Program-made: the position numbers and the translations under genes | In this document: in pieces, positions 8,582-17,614 of the stretch | Position numbering within the stretch: position 1 is the stretch's first letter | How the letters are laid out: each line of letters opens with the position of its first letter | Notes under the pieces: model-generated | What the model was told of the DNA's origin: nothing | Databases searched by the model: none | Seen by the model: the letters and a program-made list of their open reading frames with translations, nothing else | DNA from: Cyclobacterium lianum | GTDB lineage: Bacteria; Bacteroidota; Bacteroidia; Cytophagales; Cyclobacteriaceae | NCBI RefSeq assembly: GCF_900143075.1 | Contig: NZ_FRCY01000004.1 | Location: 62,001 to 126,000 of the forward strand | Direction of reading: 5' to 3' | Length of the DNA: 64,000 nt

Positions 8582-9670
8582 ATGAAACTAAAAGTATTTC
8601 CCGCCATCACCATCAGCACGGCAACTCTCCTTTGCATGGTTCTGGCTTGCAACTCAGATTCAGAATATTACAGCATGGAGGATTATCCTGAAGTAACCAA
8701 AATGGATGTACATGTACACCTGGAAACCGAAAGGACCCTTTTTGTTGAAAAGGCAACCGGTGAGGGCTTTAAGCTGATCAACGTGGCGTTGGAATATACA
8801 GATGGCTGGAACGATGTATACCGTAAATTTGCCTATGGCAGGCAGCAGGAAAATTCCTACCCGGAGAAGGTATCCAATGTAACCGCATTTGCCGTGGCCG
8901 ACTGGGATAGTCCGGACTGGGAAAGCAAAGTAATTCAATGGCTGGACAGCTGCTTTGACCAGGGTGCTCTTGGCGTAAAAGTGTGGAAAAACATCGGTAT
9001 GGTCTCCCGGGATACGGCTGGAAACCTCATACAAATTGACGATGCCCGTTTTGACCCAATTTTTGAACATATTCAAATGCGGGGTAAAACCCTTATGGGC
9101 CATTTGGCAGAGCCCAGGAATTGCTGGCTTCCCCTGGATGAGATGACTACCAACAATGATAGGAATTATTATGGCAACCATCCGGAATACCACATGTATC
9201 AACAACCTGAAATGCCCAGTCATGAGGAACTTATACGTCGTCGGGACAATATGCTGGAGAAACATCCCGATCTAAAATTTGTAGGCGCACATATGGGAAG
9301 TCTGGAATACGATGTGGATGAATTGGCCAGTACGCTGGACAGATTTCCGAATATGGCGGTAGATCTGGCGGCACGAATGGGACAGGTGTTTTACCAGACG
9401 GCTGAGGACAGAGAGAATGTACGGGATTTTTTTATCAGGTATCAGGATCGTCTGCTTTATGCCACGGATCTTTCCGACAATGGAGAGCGGAGTGAGGAGG
9501 AGCTACATGCGGCAATGGATGCAGCATGGAAGCGGGATTGGGAGTTTTTTGTGACAGACAACGAGATGAAAAGTAATCTGATTAACCAGCCATTCCGGGG
9601 ATTGAAACTGCCCAGGGAAGTGGTCGACAAGGTGTTTTATACAAATGCGAAGGAGTGGTTTGGGATGTAA
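8582..9670 (+). CDS. Amidohydrolase-family lipoprotein
   Basis: A 362-residue protein of the amidohydrolase-2 (TIM-barrel) group. A lipoprotein signal (MVLAC, Cys23) places it at the envelope. The first-strand metal motif HVH is at residues 44-46 (MDVHVHLE). Later elements are GVKVWKN, where a lysine or equivalent may complete the metal site, GHLAEP, GAHMGS and YATDLSD, the last supplying the C-terminal aspartate. The family hydrolyses or decarboxylates amide, lactone and related bonds, and the actual substrate cannot be predicted. The gene is read away from the heme-type dehydrogenase and is followed by a small secreted protein gene 96 bp later, possibly in the same transcript. Confidence 0.75.
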   Translation: MKLKVFPAITISTATLLCMVLACNSDSEYYSMEDYPEVTKMDVHVHLETERTLFVEKATGEGFKLINVALEYTDGWNDVYRKFAYGRQQENSYPEKVSNVTAFAVADWDSPDWESKVIQWLDSCFDQGALGVKVWKNIGMVSRDTAGNLIQIDDARFDPIFEHIQMRGKTLMGHLAEPRNCWLPLDEMTTNNDRNYYGNHPEYHMYQQPEMPSHEELIRRRDNMLEKHPDLKFVGAHMGSLEYDVDELASTLDRFPNMAVDLAARMGQVFYQTAEDRENVRDFFIRYQDRLLYATDLSDNGERSEEELHAAMDAAWKRDWEFFVTDNEMKSNLINQPFRGLKLPREVVDKVFYTNAKEWFGM

Positions 9671-9766
9671 GCATGAAATGTATTACCCACCTGGCGAAGG
9701 CCATAAATTGTATCAAATTGCCTTTTCAGTTTTAGAAAAATTATTTACTCACACCAATTCTTCAAT

Positions 9767-10465
9767 ATGAAAACAATGTTGATTGCACTCTTTTTGGGTG
9801 TTTTACTGAACCCTGCCCGGGCACAGGAAATCCAGGGAAAAATTCAGTCCCATCCCCGTAAAGACATGGATATGGTACTGATGCCCTTTGGAATGGATCA
9901 TTCGATTTCTTCGGGAAAAGTCGACAAGAGAGGTGATTTTGTTCTCGATCTTAGCAGCGCCGATTCGCCTGATACACCCCAGGAGGTCAAATCCATGTTT
10001 ATGAGTGATTTGTATTTTAACTTTCATTTCAGATGTGGGGATGGAAATGATTTTGGAGAAAATCATGATGTGCCGGCTGCCCGGATAGATTATGTCCGGC
10101 TAGTACAGAAAGGGGAGTGGGCCGGAACCGTTTTTATGGTGTCTGATGAAGACCTCATACCCTGGCTGGAGGACGAGGCCTACCATCCGGCTGCTGAAGG
10201 AATATTTTGGGAAATACTTTATTTGGAGGATGCGCTTACCATTGATACAAGCTGTACTTTCTCAAAATTTGTGGATGCGGATACCAATGTGGATGTTACC
10301 TATTTGTATCAGTTGGAATTAAAACCCGGCTTTAACTGGCTTGAATACCAAATCGAAGAGGTTCATCAAACCGAAGATGGCCAGATGGCTTCATTTCCTT
10401 CAAAAGTAAAAATTACAAACCTGTATGATCCTTCAAAAATGCGGTGGATCGGCAAGTATTATTAG
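9767..10465 (+). CDS. Secreted protein of unknown function
   Basis: A 232-residue protein with a Sec signal peptide (hydrophobic residues 4-15, cleavage near ARAQ at 20). The mature part is rich in aromatic and acidic residues and predicted mostly beta, with cysteines only in FRCGDG and DTSCTF. The C-terminal segment (PGFNWLEYQIEEV) resembles periplasmic beta-sheet proteins, but I recognise no named family. It starts 96 bp after the amidohydrolase gene on the same strand and may be co-transcribed. Function unknown. Confidence 0.6.
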   Translation: MKTMLIALFLGVLLNPARAQEIQGKIQSHPRKDMDMVLMPFGMDHSISSGKVDKRGDFVLDLSSADSPDTPQEVKSMFMSDLYFNFHFRCGDGNDFGENHDVPAARIDYVRLVQKGEWAGTVFMVSDEDLIPWLEDEAYHPAAEGIFWEILYLEDALTIDTSCTFSKFVDADTNVDVTYLYQLELKPGFNWLEYQIEEVHQTEDGQMASFPSKVKITNLYDPSKMRWIGKYY

Positions 10466-10596
10466 CCGGTTTTCTCAACCATTTTTACTTCGTATTTCCC
10501 GGGGCGAACCCCTTTATCAGGTTTGGCAAACCGGCCATTGGTATCCAAAATCTGGAAGCGCTGGCCCGGGAATGCCAATGGAGGAACCGAACACAT
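10462..10596 (-). pseudogene. Possible C-terminal remnant of a lost gene
   Basis: In the gap before the pirin gene the minus strand holds an open frame whose last 44 codons look protein-like, ending ...GVRPGKYEVKMVEKTG and containing GQRFQILDTNGRFAKPDKG. The same frame stays open upstream to about 10690, but without conserved-looking sequence. It overlaps the stop of the rightward gene. It may be the tail of a decayed secreted enzyme. I cannot name the family, and the ATG at 10596 may be accidental. Confidence 0.25.
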
Positions 10597-10773
10597 TTCC
10601 TGGCTTGAGAACCGATTGAAATAATAGATTAAGAGCTCACTTCTCTGAACCGGGGAAAGAGCCTGTCCCGCATTTTAACAATTTTATATTATCCTGATAA
10701 CATATTCCCGCCTGTGTATGTTACCCGTAAAACGAAAGACTGTAAATAGTAAAAAATCAACTTGAAATTTGCC

Positions 10774-11685
10774 ATGCCAGAAATCGTCATCAATGCCCGG
10801 AAGGCTGCTATTGGACCCGGAATGATGGTCAACCGTATTCTTCCTTTTCGCATGCGTCGAATGGTGGGTCCCTTTATATTTATGGACCATGCCGGTCCGG
10901 TCAGCCTGGATGCTGCAAATGGGCCTGGGATGGATGTGCTTCCTCATCCCCATATTGGATTATCTACCGTAAGCTATCTTTTTAAAGGTAAGGTAACGCA
11001 TAGGGATAGCCTGGGCGTTAAGCAGATCATTGAACCGGGAGAGGTAAACTGGATGACCGCCGGAAAAGGAATAGCACACAGTGAGCGGTTTGAAGACCCG
11101 GCGGTATTGGCCGGCGGGCAACTGGAGATGATTCAGACCTGGGTGGCTCTTCCCGAAAAAGATGAGGAGACTGATCCCTCTTTTTTCAATTACCAAAAGG
11201 AACAACTGCCTGTTTTTGAGGATACAGGATTGTGGATGCGGCAGATAGCAGGAGAGGCCTATGGATTGAAAAGCAATGTGCCTACGCATTCTCCCATGTT
11301 TTACCTCCATGTAGAATTGAAAAAAGGTTTTCGATTGGAAGTACCCAGGGGCTTTGAAGAGCGTGGATTGTATGTGGCGAAAGGGCTCCTGGCATTGGGT
11401 AACCAGCAGTTTGCTTCAGGCCAGTTACTGGTATTCACAAAAAATGAAGAGCCAACTGTACAAGCGCTGGACGATTGTACGATTATGCTCCTTGGAGGAG
11501 AGCCGCTCGGTGAGCGGTTTATCTGGTGGAATTTTGTAAGCAGCAGAAAGGAACGTATCGAACAGGCAAGAGAAGACTGGAAGCAGGGTAGGATAGACCT
11601 CCCGCCGGATGATAAAGAAACATTCATACCACTACCCGAAGAAAAGTTTCGCCGAAAGGACCCTCCGCCAGAAGCTTTATCCTAG
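10774..11685 (+). CDS. Pirin family protein
   Basis: A 303-residue bicupin of the pirin family at the usual length. The N-terminal cupin holds the metal-binding set His58, His60 (HPHIGL), His102 and Glu104 (GIAHSER), with a further HRDSLG at 76-81. This matches the iron site of pirins. Bacterial pirins act as redox-sensing modulators or quercetin 2,3-dioxygenase-like enzymes, and the role here is unknown. A TTG four codons upstream (10762) is also possible, but the ATG beginning MPEIVINARKAA aligns with pirin N-termini. No signal peptide, so cytoplasmic. It stands alone, with gaps of about 300 bp on both sides. Confidence 0.85.
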   Translation: MPEIVINARKAAIGPGMMVNRILPFRMRRMVGPFIFMDHAGPVSLDAANGPGMDVLPHPHIGLSTVSYLFKGKVTHRDSLGVKQIIEPGEVNWMTAGKGIAHSERFEDPAVLAGGQLEMIQTWVALPEKDEETDPSFFNYQKEQLPVFEDTGLWMRQIAGEAYGLKSNVPTHSPMFYLHVELKKGFRLEVPRGFEERGLYVAKGLLALGNQQFASGQLLVFTKNEEPTVQALDDCTIMLLGGEPLGERFIWWNFVSSRKERIEQAREDWKQGRIDLPPDDKETFIPLPEEKFRRKDPPPEALS

Positions 11686-12013
11686 CTGTTATTATTGGCA
11701 TGAATACCTTTTTGATTCACCAAACTGGTCAGTTTCATAAGGTATTTCTGAGATAGATGACAACCAAAAAATAAATTTTTAAACTATTTTTTAAGAAATA
11801 TTTTTTAAACTAAATAAAATGTATTTTATTGTATTAAAATTGTTTTTTGAACTTTAAATATGACAGCTATGAAAAAACACAATATCCGATTGGGGGATGT
11901 CTTCCCATGTGCAGTTGAGACATTACTGCCGAATCACAACGAGCGCTTCGCTTTTTTTATTCAATTATTTTATCGCTAATACCTATCAATTTTATTTACT
12001 AAATCTTTAAATT
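11686..12013. other. AT-rich intergenic region with a doubtful 39-codon ORF
   Basis: The stretch 11765-11850 is very AT-rich with runs of T and A, typical of an upstream promoter region. A small plus-strand frame at 11860-11979 could encode 39 residues (MTAMKKHNIRLG...), but there is no support beyond an open frame. The next real gene starts at 12014. Confidence 0.25.
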
Positions 12014-13684
12014 ATGAAAAAGACAACACTTTTCCTTTGTCTCATGATGGCTCATTTCTTTTTATTTGGCCAGAACCTTTTGGACAACACCCAGGTAAAA
12101 TGGGGTAATGAAATGAAATTCAACAAAAAAATGACGCTGTCAGAAGTTGCCGCCGCAGACAAAACCGGCTATTACCTGATCAAGCGTAAGTACGCGCAAG
12201 AAGTGCGGGAATCGCAGAAACTTCCACATTTAGAGAAATATGATCAAAACCTGCGTTATGTAAAAAGTGTGGATCTATCGAAATTGGACCTGCCCGGAAA
12301 ACCCAGCTTTGTGAATCTCTTGCATTTGAACCAGCAGCTATGGCTTTTTTATGCTACCGATCCCGGTAAGGGAGGTAAGGAAGGTTTGTACAGGCTGGCC
12401 ATTGATGGCAATAGTCTTCGACCTGATGGTGATAGCCATTTTGTTATGGAAACGGGTAACAAAGGGGATAAATCCGGATTTGCCGGACTGGGAATCAGCT
12501 TGAAGAGTACTGACCCACAATTTTATTTTCATCATGTGCCGAACCAGGACAGACTCCTGATCGTGCATGAAAACGGAGCACTAAAGAAACAAGAAAAACT
12601 GGTCAATTTACTTGTCCTGGACCTTGAATTTAACCCGATCTGGATCAGGGAGGAAACTATTCATGCCAATTCGGACGAATTGGAGGTTGTCAATGCACTA
12701 CTTGACAGCAATGACAATGCGCACCTGCTGAGCAAGAGCATGCCGGCTAACATTGGAGTTAAAGCGCTGTTTAAGCAGGAAAAATACTTTTTCACGCTAA
12801 CCAGCGTCACCCAAAACGGAAAGGAAGCTTTGCACAAGCAAATCGATCTGCAGGAAAATCAGATCAATGCCGCAAATATCCAGGTTAATCAGGATGGTGC
12901 CTTGTATTTCGGTGGGTTTTACACCAATGCGAACAGAGCTACCAAGGGTACCGGAGGTACATACTTTCTGAAAATCAATGGTAAGGACCATAGCCTGTTG
13001 AGCCAGCAAATTGAAGCTTTTGATGCCTCCTTTCTTACCAGGGGGCTCTCTGAAGGAAAAGCCAAAAGAAAGTCAAAAAAACTGGCCCAGGGCAAAAATC
13101 CGGAGGACTCCTATTTCTTTCTTGATGAGATCATAATAAAAAATGATGGCACAGTAGTCTTCGTTGGGGAAGATCGCCAGGAAACAACGGTTAGCAATAC
13201 CAGCGCTTCGCCCAATACCGGTGTGGTATCCACCAGCGTGAATCATCATTATTCGTATGGAAGCATCGTAGTAGCCGAATTCAGTCCGGAAGGAGAAAGA
13301 AATTGGGCGAAGAAGATCGTGAAAAACCAAAAATCCACCAATGATTCCGGATTCTATTTTTCTTATTCCGTTTCCCTGATCAACAATAACCTGTACTTCA
13401 TTTTTAATGATAATGTTAAAAATCTTGGCTACAATGGAAGAGGGAAGGTAGAACGATTTACGCCCAAAAGCTATAAGGAGCACATGATGACTTTTGCAAG
13501 GCTGGATGGCGAGGGCAATGTGAGCCGGAGTTCACTTTCCATGAACCGTAATCGCAACCTCATGACCATAACACCGGTAAACACCCAGACGGATGAACAC
13601 GAGATGGTTGTGTACGGGCAACACAAAAAGAAATACAGGTTGGCCAGACTGGATTTTGATCCAAAAATGCTGGCTGCAGAGTGA
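12014..13684 (+). CDS. Large secreted protein of unknown function
   Basis: A 556-residue protein with a Sec signal peptide (MKKTTLFLCLMMAHF..., cleavage near LFGQ). The mature part reads as a repetitive beta-rich sequence, with strand-like segments such as LLVLDLEFNPIW, GALYFGGFYTN and GSIVVAEFSPEGERNW. This could fit a beta-propeller or similar fold, but no named family is certain. No cysteine or metal motif stands out. It is flanked by an AT-rich leader and a good terminator hairpin at 13726-13756, so it is probably monocistronic. It presumably works in the periplasm or at the surface. Confidence 0.65.
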   Translation: MKKTTLFLCLMMAHFFLFGQNLLDNTQVKWGNEMKFNKKMTLSEVAAADKTGYYLIKRKYAQEVRESQKLPHLEKYDQNLRYVKSVDLSKLDLPGKPSFVNLLHLNQQLWLFYATDPGKGGKEGLYRLAIDGNSLRPDGDSHFVMETGNKGDKSGFAGLGISLKSTDPQFYFHHVPNQDRLLIVHENGALKKQEKLVNLLVLDLEFNPIWIREETIHANSDELEVVNALLDSNDNAHLLSKSMPANIGVKALFKQEKYFFTLTSVTQNGKEALHKQIDLQENQINAANIQVNQDGALYFGGFYTNANRATKGTGGTYFLKINGKDHSLLSQQIEAFDASFLTRGLSEGKAKRKSKKLAQGKNPEDSYFFLDEIIIKNDGTVVFVGEDRQETTVSNTSASPNTGVVSTSVNHHYSYGSIVVAEFSPEGERNWAKKIVKNQKSTNDSGFYFSYSVSLINNNLYFIFNDNVKNLGYNGRGKVERFTPKSYKEHMMTFARLDGEGNVSRSSLSMNRNRNLMTITPVNTQTDEHEMVVYGQHKKKYRLARLDFDPKMLAAE

Positions 13685-13725
13685 GTTTCTGCCTGTAGTC
13701 ACTCAGGCATTCAATGAATCTGAAA

Positions 13726-13756
13726 GGGAACCTGTTTCGGGCGGGTTCCTTTTCTT
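13726..13756 (+). terminator. Rho-independent terminator
   Basis: Stem GGAACC (13727-13732) pairs with GGTTCC (13744-13749), extended by AAA/TTT with one bulged G, and is followed by TTTTCTT. It lies 42 bp after the stop of the 556-residue secreted protein gene. Confidence 0.6.
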
Positions 13757-13761
13757 CCGGA

Positions 13762-14019
13762 TCAAGAGTATAATAAAAGATCCTGTATGATACCGCCGAA
13801 ATCAGCAGGATTATGAATCTTCGCCTGGTTTTCGTTGTTTCCGGCAGCTATATCCACACTTTCAGCGACATTGCTGACCCAAACTCCAGCAATTTCCACA
13901 TCATTTGCAAAGCGCATTTCTACAAATAATTCGTTCTCAGTCCTCTCCGTATTTACTGGAAACCATAGCTGCCAATTTCCACTGCCCCTTTCCGAATATA
14001 TTTTTGATACCCACTTCAA
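13762..14019 (-). CDS. Doubtful small protein
   Basis: An 85-codon minus-strand frame opening with TTG (no ATG) and preceded by an AGGGGG sequence about 9 nt upstream. The product has protein-like composition, e.g. GNWQLWFPVNTER and VEIAGVWVSNVAE, which could be the tail of a beta-rich protein. It may be a remnant rather than a live gene. No family recognised. It lies between two plus-strand genes and would overlap the end of the terminator hairpin. Confidence 0.3.
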   Translation of the reverse strand: MKWVSKIYSERGSGNWQLWFPVNTERTENELFVEMRFANDVEIAGVWVSNVAESVDIAAGNNENQAKIHNPADFGGIIQDLLLYS

Positions 14020-14053
14020 ATCAATTCACCCCCTAAAAAAATCTGTACATTTA

Positions 14054-14085
14054 TTTGGTAGAGAATAAAGGTAATTATATCTTAA
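14054..14085 (+). promoter_or_regulatory. Putative promoter of norB
   Basis: TTTG at 14054-14057, a 20-nt spacer, then TATCTTAA at 14078-14085, which agrees with TAnnTT of the Bacteroidota -7 box but not with its last two bases. Predicted transcription would begin about 50 nt before the norB ATG. Confidence 0.4.
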
Positions 14086-14111
14086 TATCCTATTATAAAC
14101 ACATCAACAGA

Positions 14112-14127
14112 TTCGTCAACAAACGAA
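14112..14127. promoter_or_regulatory. Palindrome in the norB leader
   Basis: An inverted repeat TTCGT-N6-ACGAA between the putative promoter and the norB start at 14141. It could bind a dimeric NO- or redox-responsive regulator. Arms are only 5 bp, so this is a weak candidate. Confidence 0.3.
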
Positions 14128-14140
14128 AATTTTTGTAGAT

Positions 14141-16399
14141 ATGAAGACAGAAAAAAAATTATGGATAGCCTTCTCACTTGTAGTCGGTATTTCATTTGCA
14201 GTCCTGGGATATTATGGATATGAGATCTATCAGCAGGCACCTCCCATTCCGGAGCGTGTGCTGGATGAAGACGGGACCGTATTGTTTACCGGGCAGGATA
14301 TCCGAAACGGCCAAAACGCCTGGCAGTCTATGGGTGGACAGGAAGTGGGGTCAATCTGGGGACACGGAGCTTATCTTGCACCAGATTGGACAGCAGACTG
14401 GCTACACCGGGAAGCCTTGTTTTTCCTGGATCGAATGGCAGGGGAGGAAGGCCATGCGGATTACGAGAGTGCACCTGAAGAAACACAGGCTGCGTTGAAA
14501 TCGCGTCTGCAACAGCAGATCAGGGAAAATACCTATGACCCTGAAACGGAGGACTTGAAGATTTCATCTATGCGGTACGAAGCCTTCCAATTTCTAAGCA
14601 ACTATTACAAGGATTTGTTTATGGGAGGTGGCCAATTGGAAGATTTGAGAAATTATTACTCTATTCCGGAAAATGCCATAAAAGATCCGCAGCGAATGGC
14701 AGACATGAATGCATTTTTCTTTTGGGCCAGCTGGGCATGTGTGACCGAAAGGCCGGGAGAGGAGATCAGCTATACCCATAATTGGCCGTCAGATGAATTG
14801 ATTGGCAATAAGGCCACAGGCGATTTGTTGCTGTGGACCGGATTTAGCGTGATCATGTTGCTGTTTGGTACAGGCGTTCTGGTTTTTTATCATGCCAGAA
14901 ACAAGGAGGAAGAGGTAGATGCACCGCAAGAGGATCCATTGATGCGACAGCAGATCACACCTTCTATGAGAGCGGTGGAGAAATATTTCTGGGTAGTAAA
15001 CCTTCTTATATTGGTGCAGGTAATTATGGGTGTGATCACGGCCCATTACGGGGTAGAGGGCAACCTGTTGTACGGCTTTCCGCTGGCAGAGGTCCTTCCT
15101 TATGCCGCCTCCAGAACCTGGCATGTTCAACTGGCCATCTATTGGATTGCGACGGCCTGGTTGGCTACTGGACTCTACATAGGTCCATCTCTTACGGGAA
15201 AAGATCCCAAATTTCAAAAGTTGGGCGTTAACTTCCTTTTCATAGCACTTCTGGTGATTGTGGTCGGATCCATGGCTGGCCAATGGATGGGAATCATGCA
15301 GAAGATGGGCTACGTGGAAAACTTCTGGTTTGGACATCAGGGTTATGAATACGTTGGCCTTGGCCGGTTTTGGCAGGCATTTTTGCTGGTTGGGCTTTTC
15401 ATCTGGCTGACCCTGATGGTGCGTCCCATGATACCGGTATTCAAAAGCAATACGAACGAAAAGCATCTGCTCACAATGTTTTTAATTTCCTGTGCGGCAA
15501 TAGCCCTCTTTTTTGCTGCCGGCTTGATGTGGGGCAGGCAAACGAACCTGGCCATTGCAGAATACTGGCGTTGGTGGGTGGTCCATTTGTGGGTGGAAGG
15601 CTTTTTTGAAGTTTTCGCTACGGTGGTCGCTGCCTTTTTATTTACCAGGATGGGTCTGCTCCACATCCGGTCTGCGAGCAGCGCAGTCATTTTTGCAACG
15701 GTCATCTTTCTTGCGGGAGGAATTTTAGGTACTTTCCACCATTTGTACTTTACCGGAACACCGAAAGCGGTGATGGCACTGGGAGCTACCTTTAGTGCAC
15801 TCGAAGTTGTGCCCCTGGTACTTATCGGTTTTGAAGCCTTTCACAATTACCGCCTGAGCAAATCCACCGAATGGCTGAGAGATTACAAATGGCCCATCTA
15901 TTGCCTGATATCAGTGGCCTTCTGGAATTTCCTGGGTGCAGGTATTTTTGGCTTTCTGATTAATCCACCTATAGCCCTGTATTACATGCAGGGATTGAAC
16001 ACCACGCCTTTACATGGACACACCGCCTTATTTGGCGTCTACGGCATGTTGGGGATTGGTCTGATGTTGTTTGTACTGAGAAGCCTGTACCGGCACCAGG
16101 TGTGGAACAACAAGCTCATCGGTTTTTCGTTTTGGTCGATCAATATTGGCTTGATGCTCATGGCAGTGTTGAGTTTATTGCCTGTAGGCTTACTGCAGAC
16201 TGTGGCAAGCGTGAACGAAGGCATGTGGTATGCCCGCTCTGCCGAATTTCTTCAGCAGCCCATAATGGATACACTCAGATGGTTGAGAGTAATAGGAGAC
16301 ACGGTATTTGCGATAGGAATTCTGGCATTGTTCGCTTTTGTCATTGGTCTTTTTTATGATAAGAAAAAAGTAAAATCGAGGGAGAAAGAGTTGGTGTGA
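14141..16399 (+). CDS. norB: Quinol-dependent nitric oxide reductase (qNOR)
   Basis: A 752-residue membrane enzyme of the heme-copper oxidase superfamily, of the single-subunit qNOR (NorZ) type. After a first membrane helix, a periplasmic cytochrome-c-like but heme-free domain carries the qNOR signature GQNAWQSMGGQEVGSIWGHG (about residues 64-83). About thirteen further membrane helices follow. They contain the histidines for heme b and the b3/FeB site, for example in ASRTWHVQLAIYW, WWVVHLWVEGFFEVFA, FHHLYF and PLHGHTALFGVYG. It reduces two NO to N2O with quinol electrons. No other denitrification gene is nearby, so NO detoxification is likely. A promoter and palindrome lie upstream, and a convergent terminator follows. 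Confidence 0.95.
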   Translation: MKTEKKLWIAFSLVVGISFAVLGYYGYEIYQQAPPIPERVLDEDGTVLFTGQDIRNGQNAWQSMGGQEVGSIWGHGAYLAPDWTADWLHREALFFLDRMAGEEGHADYESAPEETQAALKSRLQQQIRENTYDPETEDLKISSMRYEAFQFLSNYYKDLFMGGGQLEDLRNYYSIPENAIKDPQRMADMNAFFFWASWACVTERPGEEISYTHNWPSDELIGNKATGDLLLWTGFSVIMLLFGTGVLVFYHARNKEEEVDAPQEDPLMRQQITPSMRAVEKYFWVVNLLILVQVIMGVITAHYGVEGNLLYGFPLAEVLPYAASRTWHVQLAIYWIATAWLATGLYIGPSLTGKDPKFQKLGVNFLFIALLVIVVGSMAGQWMGIMQKMGYVENFWFGHQGYEYVGLGRFWQAFLLVGLFIWLTLMVRPMIPVFKSNTNEKHLLTMFLISCAAIALFFAAGLMWGRQTNLAIAEYWRWWVVHLWVEGFFEVFATVVAAFLFTRMGLLHIRSASSAVIFATVIFLAGGILGTFHHLYFTGTPKAVMALGATFSALEVVPLVLIGFEAFHNYRLSKSTEWLRDYKWPIYCLISVAFWNFLGAGIFGFLINPPIALYYMQGLNTTPLHGHTALFGVYGMLGIGLMLFVLRSLYRHQVWNNKLIGFSFWSINIGLMLMAVLSLLPVGLLQTVASVNEGMWYARSAEFLQQPIMDTLRWLRVIGDTVFAIGILALFAFVIGLFYDKKKVKSREKELV

Positions 16400-16502
16400 A
16401 GTTACAGCGAATCAATGCCGATATTACACGAACGATACCTATTTAATGGTGCACAAAACATTAGGCAGTTGACTCATTTCACATAAAAATGTCCTTTAGA
16501 AT

Positions 16503-16548
16503 AAAAAGCAGCGGATAGCATTCATCTCATAAATGCTCCGCAGCTTTT
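16503..16548. terminator. Probable bidirectional terminator
   Basis: An imperfect long hairpin. AAAAGC-A-GCGGA-(TA)-GCATT pairs with AATGC-TCCGC-A-GCTTTT around a loop of about 11 nt, with A and T runs at the outer ends. It lies between the convergent norB and YceI genes and could end transcription from both sides. Confidence 0.5.
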
Positions 16549-16694
16549 CTTTCAATACCTTTTTCCATTTATGCAAAATGACGATACTATCGCTACTATT
16601 GAAAAAAGTACCCTGCTGATCTTATCATAAAACTACCGCCCCAAGCTATATTATCGATCCGGTACGGCAGTTGTTTTTACGATGTGGGGTTGAC

Positions 16695-17324
16695 TTATTT
16701 CTTTGCCAGCAGTACTTCAGCATGTACAGCCACCTCGCTCCAGGTTTTGCTTATGCCATCTGACCCGGTATGAAGTGCTTCGCAGGCTTTGTTTATGGAG
16801 GCAACAGCATCAAGTGCATCCCAATTGGCCAATTCCATCACCCCGTCAAAAACGAATTTGGTATCGTCTACTACCGAATATTCCAGAGGGATATTTTCTG
16901 TTTGTCCATTTAGGGTGACGTCGATGGAACATTGCTGGTTTGCATCCACTTTAAACACTCCTGAAATCAGCTCGGTGTTTTCCAGAGCGTCAAAGAAAAA
17001 TTCTAAGATTTTAGGGTCTCTGGTTCCCGTAGGATCGTTGGTAAACAGACTGCTAACGGGAATACTGAATTCTGTACCGTTCATCGCTTCAAATGCGGTA
17101 TCTCCTGAACCGAAATTGCTGATATTTATATTGGTAAATTCTCCTCCCACAGGCACCTTATCGGTAGTTTTATAGGCTACAAAACCGACCTTGGTCGAAT
17201 CGCGTACCAATTCATAATTTGATGTATTTTCCTGGTCCTGCGTTTCCTCTGTATTACGGGAATTGCTACAATTGAAACAGGTAAGTGATACCAGGGTGAT
17301 AACAAGGTAGTGAATCTTTTTCAT
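16695..17324 (-). CDS. YceI-like lipoprotein
   Basis: A 209-residue protein with a lipoprotein signal (LVSLTCFNC, lipid on a cysteine near residue 16-19) and a YceI-like domain over about residues 37-205. The domain pattern is a lipocalin-like barrel: DSTKVGFVAYKT, GGEFTN, then alternating strands to ISKTWSEVAVHAEV. YceI proteins bind isoprenoid lipids such as polyisoprenoid quinones. This gene lies next to the quinol-dependent NO reductase, which may be coincidence. I chose the ATG at 17324 because the longer form (17363) adds 13 residues before the signal peptide. The family call is good, but the sequence is divergent from E. coli YceI. Confidence 0.75.
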   Translation of the reverse strand: MKKIHYLVITLVSLTCFNCSNSRNTEETQDQENTSNYELVRDSTKVGFVAYKTTDKVPVGGEFTNINISNFGSGDTAFEAMNGTEFSIPVSSLFTNDPTGTRDPKILEFFFDALENTELISGVFKVDANQQCSIDVTLNGQTENIPLEYSVVDDTKFVFDGVMELANWDALDAVASINKACEALHTGSDGISKTWSEVAVHAEVLLAKK

Positions 17325-17614
17325 AAGTATTTTTTTATCACAAAATAAGGCCTTTACTGGCAAAATAAAAAGTTTATGGATAATAGACGCAGGTTTTTCC
17401 TGGTACAGTTATGATTCAGTGCCCTTTAATTAAAATAGAATAACGGTTGTTTACGTCAAAAGCGTTGGTCGCTATTAGAAAAATAGGATAACCCAGGCAT
17501 TCCCCCCGGATGTTCCATACCATCCGCAAAGGATTTTTATTGTGATGCAACATATTGACAACAAAATGAACGCATCTTCTGAATAGTGCGGTACAGTGGT
17601 GAAATCTTGTGAAT
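17325..17614. other. Intergenic, nothing recognised
   Basis: About 290 bp between the YceI and sulfatase genes, both on the minus strand. It should contain the YceI promoter. TTATTTTG occurs twice near 17340-17370 on the minus strand and is close to the -7 consensus. No repeat or RNA gene seen. Confidence 0.3.
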
